Shown here: positions 1 through 7,875 of the stretch, piece by piece
Position numbering within the stretch: the stretch's first letter is position 1
Layout of the letters: every line of letters begins with the position of its first letter
Assembly: GCF_900129285.1 (NCBI RefSeq)
Contig: NZ_FQUW01000007.1
Coordinates: 62,001-126,000 of the forward strand
Direction: 5' to 3'
Length of the DNA stretch: 64,000 nt
Source of the DNA: Desulfofundulus australicus DSM 11792
GTDB taxonomy: Bacteria; Bacillota; Desulfotomaculia; Desulfotomaculales; Desulfovirgulaceae
Position numbers and translations under genes: made by a program
Notes under the pieces: model-generated
What the model was told of the DNA's origin: nothing
What the model saw: only the letters and a program-made list of their open reading frames with translations
The model's database searches: none

Positions 1-1392
1 ACGCCCCTGGCAATAATGATTGTAGACGGTAAGTTAAATGTAAGCTACGTCAACGATGCGTGGCAAAATATGACAGGATATACTGCTGAAGAAGTGGTGG
101 GAAAAAAATTAACGGAATTATTTAAAACCCTTTTGAAAGAAAATAATACCGGCCTTCATAACTTAAAAGATAACCTGTCCCTCCCCCTTTACCGGGAAGT
201 TGAAATTATCGGCAAAAACGGTGCCGCAATCCACGCAGTCCTGGAAGCAAAATCCCTCATACCCGGAAACATCAGAGAAGGCATAGTTATTTATCTCCAG
301 GATATTAAGGTCCGGGTTAATTATGAGCAACTAAAACTCATTTTTGATACCATCCTGCACCAAATGGTGGGTGGAGTAATTGTTGTTGACTCCACCGGGA
401 AAATACAAATCGCCAACCAGGAAATAAAACGGCTCACAGGACAGGAACAAGAAGATCTAACGGGTAAATTTATTTGGGATATTTTCCCGGATATGGACAA
501 AAATAAACTGGTAACCATGGTGGCCCTGCAAAAAGGGCAAGCAGTAGGCCCCCTGGAATTATGCTATAAAATTAACAACAAAAACTTCCATCTGCTGATC
601 CGTTCCGATGTCCTCCGGGACAGACATGGTCGGATAAGCGGCGCTGTTACCGTTATCCAGGATGTCACAGAAATTCATCGTCAGCAGGAATTGCAAAACA
701 ACCAGGAAAAGCTGGCTGTGGTTGGCCAGATGGCTGCCGGCATGGCCCATGAACTGCGCAACCCACTTACATCCATTAAAGGATTTGCCCAGATTCTCAG
801 TGAACGGGTGAAAGACGCCAAAAACAAAGAGTTCCTGGACGTAATTATCCAGGAAGTGAATCGAACAAACGAAATTATCAGTGATTTTCTGGTACTGGCC
901 CGCCCCCATCCTGCCCGCAGGGAGGAGGAGGTTAACCTGAATTTACTGATCCATGAGCTTTTACCCCTGGTTGAAAGCCAGTGTCTCCTGGCTCAGGTAA
1001 AGCTCATCCTGGATCTTGCCCCGGAACTACCATCCATCAAAGCACAACCGGACCAGATTAAACAGGTGCTGCTGAATTTAATCCACAATGCCCTGCAGGC
1101 CATGGAGAGGCAACCGGTGAGAAACTTGACCATTATTTCCCGCTGGTCAGCCGGTACCAGTGAAGTGCTGGTGGTTGTTAGGGATACAGGACTGGGCATG
1201 TCCGATGAGATTTTATCCCGGCTCAGCACACCATTTTTCACCACCAAGAACGCTGGAACCGGCATGGGATTAACCATCTCCTACCGCATTATAGAAAACC
1301 ATGGCGGTAGAATTGAGGTTAGCAGCCAGGAGGGGGCAGGCAGTGAATTCAGGATCTACCTGCCCGCACGAGATCCCGGGCAAATTCACTGA
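1..1392 (+). CDS. PAS-domain sensor histidine kinase, 5' end outside window
   Basis: Partial. The frame is open from base 1 (codons read TPLAIM before the first ATG at 16), and that stretch is typical of the first PAS strand, so the true start lies upstream. Counting from the ATG at 16: PAS fold 1 at about 1-95, PAS fold 2 at about 105-215, then a HisKA dimerisation helix with phospho-acceptor His245 in MAHELRNPL, and a HATPase with N box (NLIHNALQAM), G1 (DTGLGMS) and G2 (GTGMGLT). No membrane helix is visible in the part seen, so a soluble or distally anchored kinase is likely. Several sporulation and redox kinases of Firmicutes have this layout, but the signal cannot be read. The 3' end overlaps the convergent oxidoreductase gene by 44 bp. 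Confidence 0.9.
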   Translation, partial: TPLAIMIVDGKLNVSYVNDAWQNMTGYTAEEVVGKKLTELFKTLLKENNTGLHNLKDNLSLPLYREVEIIGKNGAAIHAVLEAKSLIPGNIREGIVIYLQDIKVRVNYEQLKLIFDTILHQMVGGVIVVDSTGKIQIANQEIKRLTGQEQEDLTGKFIWDIFPDMDKNKLVTMVALQKGQAVGPLELCYKINNKNFHLLIRSDVLRDRHGRISGAVTVIQDVTEIHRQQELQNNQEKLAVVGQMAAGMAHELRNPLTSIKGFAQILSERVKDAKNKEFLDVIIQEVNRTNEIISDFLVLARPHPARREEEVNLNLLIHELLPLVESQCLLAQVKLILDLAPELPSIKAQPDQIKQVLLNLIHNALQAMERQPVRNLTIISRWSAGTSEVLVVVRDTGLGMSDEILSRLSTPFFTTKNAGTGMGLTISYRIIENHGGRIEVSSQEGAGSEFRIYLPARDPGQIH

Positions 1393-3361
1393 GCCAGGCC
1401 AGTGGATCCCCGCTTGCACCCAGGCTATGCCATTGTAAACGGGAGGGATCGTACCCTATCTCCTCAAATAACTTCCTGAAACGCTCCAGTTGCTTTTTAA
1501 CCCGGGCCGCCCCTCCTTTATGACGGCAACTGTCTTCATCACAGGTGATTACAGCCACTCCCCAGGCCCCTGCCTCCAGGGCTTTCAGCAACCACAGGGG
1601 GTCAAGAGCACCGGCAGTGGGCAGCGCTACCACGCGGGCCCGGCTCAATCCCGGGGTAGAATAGAGAGCTTCCAAATCCAGCCCCTGAAAATATGCTCGC
1701 TGGCAGACAAAAACTGCCAGTGGGGGATCAAGCTCAGGATTTACCTCTTCATTCCAGGACAAAGCCATCTCTTTCTCCGGTAGCCCTTTGATTACAATAG
1801 CCCCGGCCGGACAGGCTGCTGCACAGATACCACATCCCTGGCAAGCTTCAACCGGTATACTTGCCCTCCCTTCCACCAGTGGCACCCCGTAGGGGCAAAC
1901 CCGCTGGCAGGTCAGGCAGGCAGCACAACGTTCTTTAATCACCTCTGCCCCCAAACCACAACGCAGGCAGCGTTCTGCTTCCCGCAGGGCCTGGACCCGG
2001 GGAAATTCCAACTCCTGTACTACAAAGGAAGAGCAGCGCTGTTCTGCAGGAAGAACAGGTACTTCTTCCCGCGGGAAAGAAGGCAGGCGGGTGCGAATTC
2101 TTGCGGGTAAATCACCAATACTTACCACATTATGGACCGCAGGGGATGTTCCTTCCAGGTAAGCCCGTACGGCAGCTGCGGCACGGTGGCCGCTGGCCAC
2201 AGCAGCAATAGCCGCACCGGGGCCGCAGGCCAATTCCCCGCAGGCAAATATCCCGGGCACACTGGTTTCCAGGGTATCACGGTTCACCACCAACCGCCCG
2301 TTTTCCACTGCCACAGGGCTACCCGCCAGGAACGATAGATCAGCGCACTGGCCGATAGCCTGGATAATCATTTCCCCGGGAATAAATGATGTTTTCCTTT
2401 CGTCAAAAGAGGGGTTAAAACATCCGCGTTCGTCAAATACCGACAGAACACCTTTTACCTGGAGTCCCTTAAGCAACCCGTTCTCTACCACCGCCTCCAG
2501 GGGCCCCCAACCGGGGTGCAGTTCAATCCCTTCTTCCAGGGCTTCGCGCACTTCCCAGGGATGAGCGGGCATAATATCGCGGGTCTCCAGGCAGACCACC
2601 CGTACCTCCCGGGCACCCAAACGCAAAGCAGTACGGGCTACATCCATGGCCACGTCGCCGCCGCCGATGACAATCACCCGTTTTCTAATTTTCACCGGCC
2701 GGCCCATATTAACACCCTGCAGGAAAGGGAGAGCCAGCAGTACATCGGGGTGATCAAATCCCGGCAAATTCAAGCTCCGGCTTTTAGAAAGACCTGCAGC
2801 CAGGATTAACGCATTGAATTCCTTGATCAGATCATTTAATGAAACATCTTTCCCGACTTCAACACCCGTACGAATTTCCACACCGGCAGCAATGATGCGG
2901 CCCACATCTTCTCTCACCACCCGGCGGGGCAGACGGTAAGTGGGTAATGAAGTATATAAATGCCCCCCGGCCTCCGGCTGGCGCTCAAAAACCGTCACGG
3001 AATACCCGGCCCTGGCCAGATCCCAGGCCGCAGTCAATCCCGCCGGGCCAGCCCCTACTATGGCCACCCGGTAAGGAAGGGATTCCAAAACCGGGGCAGG
3101 AAGAACCTCCTCTTTCCCGGCCTTTTCCAGGGCAAACTTTTTCAAAGCCCTTATTGAAAGGGGGGCATCCACCTGTCCCCGCCGGCAATGTTCTTCACAG
3201 GGATGAGGGCAGACCCAACCGCAAACCGAGGCAAAAACATTGTTGGCCCGGATTAAGCCTGCGGCTTTCTTATAATCTCCTCGAACAATGGCCGCCAGAT
3301 AACCCGGTACATCAGTATGGACCGGACAGCTGGCACTGCAAGGGGGTAATAACGAATACAT
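1349..3361 (-). CDS. GltD-like FAD/NAD(P) oxidoreductase fused to ferredoxin and MvhD-like domain
   Basis: About 670 aa, started at the ATG at 3361 because an AAGGAGGG site sits just upstream; an earlier in-frame start at 3394 lacks one. Order of domains: an N-terminal Fe-S region with CSASCPVHTDVPGY and CGWVCPHPCEEHCRRG, as in the glutamate synthase small subunit; two dinucleotide folds (VAIVGAGPAGLTAAWDLA and VIVIGGGDVAMDVA); a 2x[4Fe-4S] ferredoxin module (CAACLTCQRVCPYG, CQGCGICAAACPAG); and a C-terminal region like the delta subunit of methyl-viologen hydrogenase (VITCDEDSCRHKGG). Such fusions accept or donate electrons for heterodisulfide reductase or hydrogenase-type partners. The MvhD part keeps the second Cys pair, but the usual Pro-Cys-x-Gly is Pro-Thr-Ala-Gly. 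No partner subunits are adjacent. The substrate is unknown. Confidence 0.85.
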   Translation of the reverse strand: MYSLLPPCSASCPVHTDVPGYLAAIVRGDYKKAAGLIRANNVFASVCGWVCPHPCEEHCRRGQVDAPLSIRALKKFALEKAGKEEVLPAPVLESLPYRVAIVGAGPAGLTAAWDLARAGYSVTVFERQPEAGGHLYTSLPTYRLPRRVVREDVGRIIAAGVEIRTGVEVGKDVSLNDLIKEFNALILAAGLSKSRSLNLPGFDHPDVLLALPFLQGVNMGRPVKIRKRVIVIGGGDVAMDVARTALRLGAREVRVVCLETRDIMPAHPWEVREALEEGIELHPGWGPLEAVVENGLLKGLQVKGVLSVFDERGCFNPSFDERKTSFIPGEMIIQAIGQCADLSFLAGSPVAVENGRLVVNRDTLETSVPGIFACGELACGPGAAIAAVASGHRAAAAVRAYLEGTSPAVHNVVSIGDLPARIRTRLPSFPREEVPVLPAEQRCSSFVVQELEFPRVQALREAERCLRCGLGAEVIKERCAACLTCQRVCPYGVPLVEGRASIPVEACQGCGICAAACPAGAIVIKGLPEKEMALSWNEEVNPELDPPLAVFVCQRAYFQGLDLEALYSTPGLSRARVVALPTAGALDPLWLLKALEAGAWGVAVITCDEDSCRHKGGAARVKKQLERFRKLFEEIGYDPSRLQWHSLGASGDPLAWLSEFARDLVRAGRS

Positions 3362-3776
3362 GTTTGTAATCCCTCCTTGAAACAAACAAAGCATCCCTAC
3401 CGGAATATTTAAATAATAAAAGTTCTATACAAGAAGTTTAACTCCTTCATTCCCGGTTCAAAGCAAATTGTAAATTCTTAAATTTTAAAACCACCCGGAA
3501 AAGGGATGGGGTGGCAGCTTTTCAGCGCATAGTGCTTTATGTCACATTTAGCCTGCCCGGTTGCCCGGACCCGGCCCGTTCTTGCTCTTGTCACGCCAGT
3601 TTTTGCATTAAAACTCCTGCCCAATAAAATTATCGATAAAAAATGGGGCTTTCCACCTGTCCAGCCGTTGCAATAATAATTAACTTATGGTATTATAGCG
3701 TAAAAATATGTGCTAGTTATCACATGCACACAACCCGGTGACTTTTCTGCTTCCAGGAAACCGGGGAGGGTTTTCC
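3362..3776. other. 415-bp intergenic region between divergent genes
   Basis: Divergent spacer carrying the ribosome site of the oxidoreductase at its left edge and a clear sigma-A promoter for the TSUP gene near its right edge. The middle holds a short dyad (CCACCC with GGGTGG near 3490-3515) and C-rich stretches around 3555-3580. No small gene or known riboswitch was recognised. Confidence 0.5.
3668..3696 (+). promoter_or_regulatory. sigma-A promoter of TSUP gene
   Basis: TTGCAA at 3668-3673 and TATTAT at 3691-3696 with a 17-base spacer, about 80 bases before the TSUP start at 3777. Spacing is ideal and both boxes are close to consensus. Confidence 0.65.
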
Positions 3777-4724
3777 ATGAATCCAGCTCTTTGTTTCCTG
3801 ACCGGCATTGCCGGAGGATATTTATTGCGCGCCGGCGGACCGGCCTACCGGCTATTAACCGTTCCCCTCTTAATAATAATTGGTTTCCCCTTACCCGCAG
3901 CTGTAGCCATCGGTATTCTCCTCAACGCAGCCGGAAAACTCAAGTTAATATACCAGCCCGATATTACCCGCCAGGCCCTTAAGCGAACAGGTATAACCAT
4001 ATCCGCTGTAACCATTCCATTTATATTAACGGGAAAACAGCTTCTTCTCTGGTTGGATACAATGCTTCAGGGTAAAGGGTTTATCCTTTTTATCTACAGT
4101 ATTATTCTCCTTACCGCTGCACTAATAGCGGGCGGGCGTTACTGGTGGTACTACCACCATTCACTTCCCAGGGACGCATCCCAAACCCTCCCGTCAGTCC
4201 CATTACTTAAGAAAAATCCCCTTGCAGTACCCGGTTTTGCCTTTCCCAGATATCTCACCATAGGTAGAACGGGACTGGTAGGTGCGCTTCTCGGTCTTGG
4301 TACAGGATTGCTTGGTTTAAACACCCGCACCTTTCTGGAACCACTTTTGATGTACATAACCGGTTTGCCCCGCCGCCGGGCCCACGCCACCGCATCTTTT
4401 ATCCTGTACTTGACCGGTGCATTTGCCCTGCTTATTTATCTTCCTGATCTGTTCACCTTTCCAGGGTCAGGAGCTACCATCACCTATCTTTGCTGCGGTT
4501 ACCTGGTCGGCTACATCCAATTCCGGCATCACCATTGGAAATTACAGCAAAACCCGGAAAATAATATTACTTTTGCCTGCTGGGGATTTAGTTCCGCCAT
4601 AATACTGCTTGGCAGCCTGGCATCCGGATTGACACCAGCTTATACCATCATGCTAATGCTGGGACCGGCCCTGGCTACCATGATCAACCTGTTTTTAAAC
4701 CATACTTTTCAGAAAAATTTTTAA
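3777..4724 (+). CDS. TSUP (TauE/SafE) family anion permease
   Basis: A 315-aa polytopic membrane protein; the ATG at 3777 is preferred over an upstream start because GGGAGGG lies before it. It has two similar halves of hydrophobic helices, the first with VPLLIIIGFPLPAAVAIGILL and the second opening with GALLGLGTGLLGLNTRTF, the TSUP pattern. Family members move sulfite, sulfoacetate or other small sulfur or carbon anions across the membrane. A second, unrelated-looking TSUP gene sits 1 kb away on the opposite strand, so the locus may handle sulfur oxyanions. Substrate and direction cannot be read from sequence. Confidence 0.75.
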   Translation: MNPALCFLTGIAGGYLLRAGGPAYRLLTVPLLIIIGFPLPAAVAIGILLNAAGKLKLIYQPDITRQALKRTGITISAVTIPFILTGKQLLLWLDTMLQGKGFILFIYSIILLTAALIAGGRYWWYYHHSLPRDASQTLPSVPLLKKNPLAVPGFAFPRYLTIGRTGLVGALLGLGTGLLGLNTRTFLEPLLMYITGLPRRRAHATASFILYLTGAFALLIYLPDLFTFPGSGATITYLCCGYLVGYIQFRHHHWKLQQNPENNITFACWGFSSAIILLGSLASGLTPAYTIMLMLGPALATMINLFLNHTFQKNF

Positions 4725-4765
4725 TATGTTAAATAAAATATATCCGTAAAAAGGGGGGCGAAGGT

Positions 4766-5068
4766 ATGTTACGGGTCATTTTTAACAGCAGCCAGCAACG
4801 GAAAAAACAACCTGCTTTCCACCGGAGAAAAAATCTCATCTATTTGTTTCCATCTTCCAGTTATCCGGTGGTACCCCCGGCATTTTTACCTCCGGGCAAC
4901 TGGGAAAAAAAACTGAGCCACCCATTTGCAGCAATTGAAATTTCCCGGGCTTTACGGGCGGAAAAGGATGCTCGGGTTAATCAATGGCAAATTCTCCTGC
5001 CCGTACTCACCCTGAGCATACCCACCGTTCTCTGCATATATGGTCTTGTGAAATATTTCATTCATTGA
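4766..5068 (+). CDS. Small membrane-anchored protein of unknown function
   Basis: A 100-aa protein, not recognised. The GGGGGGCGAAGGT before the ATG is a usable ribosome site. The first 70 residues are polar, rich in Arg, Lys and Pro, and the last 25 form one hydrophobic helix (ILLPVLTLSIPTVLCIYGLV), so it is probably tail-anchored with the N-terminus in the cytoplasm. It follows the TSUP gene by 41 bp in the same direction and may be co-transcribed, making an accessory role possible. Confidence 0.55.
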   Translation: MLRVIFNSSQQRKKQPAFHRRKNLIYLFPSSSYPVVPPAFLPPGNWEKKLSHPFAAIEISRALRAEKDARVNQWQILLPVLTLSIPTVLCIYGLVKYFIH

Positions 5069-5176
5069 TCTTGTGATATCAATTACATATCGGCCAGAAG
5101 AAAACGACCCTCTTGCCCGGATCTTGGAACACCTGGCACCAGGGCCGCATTCATAAAACTGCTCTCCCGCTCTTTA

Positions 5177-5659
5177 TCAGTGCCCGCCCACTGCAAGAAT
5201 ACCTGAAGCCGCCAGTACCAGCACCACTATCTCGGTGAGAACTATAAAAGTATAGGGCATATCCTTTTTAGATAAGTAGGCCGGCAACAGGATCAAGTAC
5301 CCGATAATAGTCAGTGCGCCCAGAAGCGCCATACCTATAAAATTCAGAAAATCGCTGTAACCGAGCATGCTTATCCAGCCCCATCCGGTGGGTATATGCG
5401 CTACCTGGACAAATTCACTGGCCTTCATTCCCCAGTACTGTGGAAGCATGGACGGCTCAATATACGGCCTGACCAGACCAGTTAGATAAATAACATTGGT
5501 TAAGAGCAAAAGAGCAATACCCAACCAGGATCCATATAGAAGTACGTTGGCATAAACAAGCTGTTCCGGTGCTACTTCCACCTTGGGCACGGCAGGTGCT
5601 TTTACCACTGCTTCTTTCGGAGCATGGCTCTTCAGCATTTCTGCCTGCGGTTTGGCCAT
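5177..5659 (-). CDS. Four-helix membrane protein beside TSUP permease
   Basis: A 160-aa protein with a strong ribosome site (GGAGGAGGGAG) before its ATG. About 35 polar N-terminal residues rich in Ala, Pro and Lys are followed by hydrophobic helices near residues 38-60, 90-125 and 135-157. It sits 43 bp downstream of the TSUP gene at 5703-6656 in the same direction. Small multi-helix proteins (for example DUF1634) are often encoded beside TSUP permeases, and this may be of that kind, but I cannot confirm the family. Probable function: accessory subunit of the neighbouring transporter. Confidence 0.6.
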   Translation of the reverse strand: MAKPQAEMLKSHAPKEAVVKAPAVPKVEVAPEQLVYANVLLYGSWLGIALLLLTNVIYLTGLVRPYIEPSMLPQYWGMKASEFVQVAHIPTGWGWISMLGYSDFLNFIGMALLGALTIIGYLILLPAYLSKKDMPYTFIVLTEIVVLVLAASGILAVGGH

Positions 5660-5702
5660 TTTTCTCCCTCCTCCCTCAATTTTTAGATACCGTTTTTTAA
5701 GA

Positions 5703-6656
5703 CTAGTTCCAGATTCCCAGACCCTTAAGTAAAGATCTCAAGCCGGAAGCCAGCAGCAGGATAATAACCAGATATTTTACGGCTTTAGGTTTGGCTTTAG
5801 CCAGCAGCCTTACCCCCACAAAGGAACCCAGCATAATACCCACGACAGAAGGTACAGCTATAACGGGCAATACAGCTCCCTGGTTCAAATAAACCCAGGC
5901 TGCTGAAGTATCAGTAATGGAAAGGAGAAATTTACTGGTGCCTACAGCTACTTTCAGGGGTGCACCCATGAGCAGGTTCAGCACCGGAACGTTTGCCCAT
6001 CCGGCACCCAGACCAAACATACCGGCCATAATACCTATGGCAATAAACAGGAGAAAACCTTGCGGTGTTCGCCATACCGACCAGTTCACCGTTTTTCCGG
6101 AAGAGTGCTCATAATAAGTACCGCCCAGGTTCAGAAACCGGGCCAATCTATCGCTATTCCCCACTTGGGGAAACTCGGTATTTTTCGAAATAACGAATAA
6201 AATGGCAATAAGTACAATCGTCAGGCCCAGGGCAGCCTGAACCACATTATTGGGCAAAGCCAGGCCAATAAAGGCTCCCACCACACTGAAAGTGGAGGCG
6301 ATCAGGGCCACCGGCAGGGCAAGCCTTAGATTGGCCAGGTTGAGTTTTAACAGCCCCGGTCCCGCCGCCAGGGCTCCGGCAAGAGCTACCAGCAACCCGG
6401 CCCCACGCACAAAGTCCAGGTTAAAGGGGAAAAAGCTACCTACAATAGGTACAAATAAGACACCGCCGCCCACGCCTCCAAGAACTGCCACAATACCCAG
6501 GACAAAAGTAGTAACAAACAGGAGTAACGGCCACACCCACCAGGGTATAGCTGTATTTCCGGCAGCATTGCTTACCGCTACTCCAGTGGTGGTAACTGCT
6601 GCAGTTGCCTTAGCCGCCAGGCCTCCACCTGCAAAGGCAGCCAACCAATCAAACAT
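5703..6656 (-). CDS. TSUP (TauE/SafE) family anion permease
   Basis: A 317-aa protein with GGAGGG before the ATG. The N-terminal half contains VLGGVGGGVLFVPIVGSFFPF and the C-terminal half AGMFGLGAGWANVPVLNLLMGAPLK, which together are the repeated TSUP signature; about eight helices are separated by a polar loop around residues 155-195. Likely moves sulfite, sulfate-related or organosulfonate anions. First gene of a two-gene unit with the small membrane protein downstream. It is much closer to the classical TauE pattern than the plus-strand TSUP protein at 3777, so the two are probably not recent duplicates. Confidence 0.85.
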   Translation of the reverse strand: MFDWLAAFAGGGLAAKATAAVTTTGVAVSNAAGNTAIPWWVWPLLLFVTTFVLGIVAVLGGVGGGVLFVPIVGSFFPFNLDFVRGAGLLVALAGALAAGPGLLKLNLANLRLALPVALIASTFSVVGAFIGLALPNNVVQAALGLTIVLIAILFVISKNTEFPQVGNSDRLARFLNLGGTYYEHSSGKTVNWSVWRTPQGFLLFIAIGIMAGMFGLGAGWANVPVLNLLMGAPLKVAVGTSKFLLSITDTSAAWVYLNQGAVLPVIAVPSVVGIMLGSFVGVRLLAKAKPKAVKYLVIILLLASGLRSLLKGLGIWN

Positions 6657-6809
6657 TCCTATCCCTCCAGAATCTTAAAATCAGTGTGGCCTTAAATCTC
6701 GTTCATATCCGGGTAGTTTACCAGAACTGCCCTTTCCTATTGTCATTATTTGCCAGCCATTCCACCCCCTCTTCACTGCCATCTTTAAGCCCCGGATTAT
6801 TAATGCTGG

Positions 6810-7481
6810 TTAGTGTATACCCAAACTGTTAATTAGCGGTTTGGTTACAGCAACAAAATCGGCGAACTTGCGAGCTGCCAGCCAGGTATCTCCCTTGTGG
6901 ACCACCTCAAATGGCAGGATTACTTTCAGGCGGTATTTACCTGTCGCCTCCACTCTGGGCAGTTCTCTTTCCAGCATAGCTCCTATACGCTTTTCTATTT
7001 CCGACTTCAGTTCTAAAAGTGGGAGAAAAACCTGCTTTTTATAGCCATCCATTACCAGGTCAATAACCAGCAACTCCTGACCCCGGTAAGGTCCCTTACG
7101 TGGCCGGGTCCGTCCTATCCGATAGTAAATATTGTTATTACCAAAAACCTTTACACATTTCCACGATTCGCTGATGCCCAGGTTTTGACCGGGTAAAGTA
7201 TAAGTAACATCGATATTCTGTTCAGCCAGGATCCGCTTGGTTTCGGCCAGCACCTCATCTAAAAATTGATCAAAAGATTTTTCCCCGGGGAGGGAAGTAT
7301 CTTCTTCTATGCCTTCACTATCCTCGCTCTGGAGCCAGTGCTCAAACCGGTCCAAAAACTTCTTAAATTCCTGCCATACCCTGGTCCTTTCTTCTCCATC
7401 TCCCCCGTCCTGCTGGGAAAATTTTTTTAGAAACTCTTCTTTATACCGGTTGAATAGTTGTACGATGTCCCTCTCTGCCAT
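6810..7481 (-). CDS. Conserved-looking hypothetical protein
   Basis: A 223-aa soluble protein I do not recognise. The first 90 residues are highly charged and helical, with acidic stretches (EDSEGIEEDTSLPGEKS); the rest alternates beta and helix and looks like a compact domain. No signal peptide, membrane helix or catalytic motif is visible. A GAGGAAGGG site precedes the ATG, and codon use matches the neighbours, so it is probably a real gene. It stands alone between the TSUP unit and the divergent sensor kinase. Confidence 0.65.
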   Translation of the reverse strand: MAERDIVQLFNRYKEEFLKKFSQQDGGDGEERTRVWQEFKKFLDRFEHWLQSEDSEGIEEDTSLPGEKSFDQFLDEVLAETKRILAEQNIDVTYTLPGQNLGISESWKCVKVFGNNNIYYRIGRTRPRKGPYRGQELLVIDLVMDGYKKQVFLPLLELKSEIEKRIGAMLERELPRVEATGKYRLKVILPFEVVHKGDTWLAARKFADFVAVTKPLINSLGIH

Positions 7482-7875
7482 AACCCTTCCTCACCTCACC
7501 AGACCAGTACCGCAAAAGTATGTGCTTGTAACCCCATGCACATGGGTGGCTATAAATACTTCAGGAAATAGTCTCCAGCGATGCTTCTTAGAGGTTCCTA
7601 AAAGGGCCCGTGCATGATATAATACAGACAGGGGCTTGTGAAAAAAGTTATAAATTCCTAATGCATTTTACATACCAGCTACAGGCCCCGAAAAATATAG
7701 GGAGTTTTGCTTTGCGGCCAGAGGGGTATGTTTAAAAACATACAGTCCTTAAAAATAAGCAAAACACTTGGGTAATAAGTAATATGTGAAGGTGATTACA
7801 TAAACATGGCGCTGTCTGTTTTCAGACAACAGGTGTCTGTTATCCATCACCCTGGCCGGATGAAAGGGGTGGAGT
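7482..7875. other. 394-bp region upstream of two-component operon
   Basis: No gene seen. It contains a possible extended -10 promoter (TGATATAAT at 7615-7623), a perfect palindrome GTATGTTT-AA-AAACATAC (7726-7743), and near the start of the kinase gene a pair of TGTCTGTT repeats (7813-7820 and 7834-7841) with the hairpin GTCTG-TTTT-CAGAC inside. These are candidate operators for the kinase/regulator operon that follows. Confidence 0.4.
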
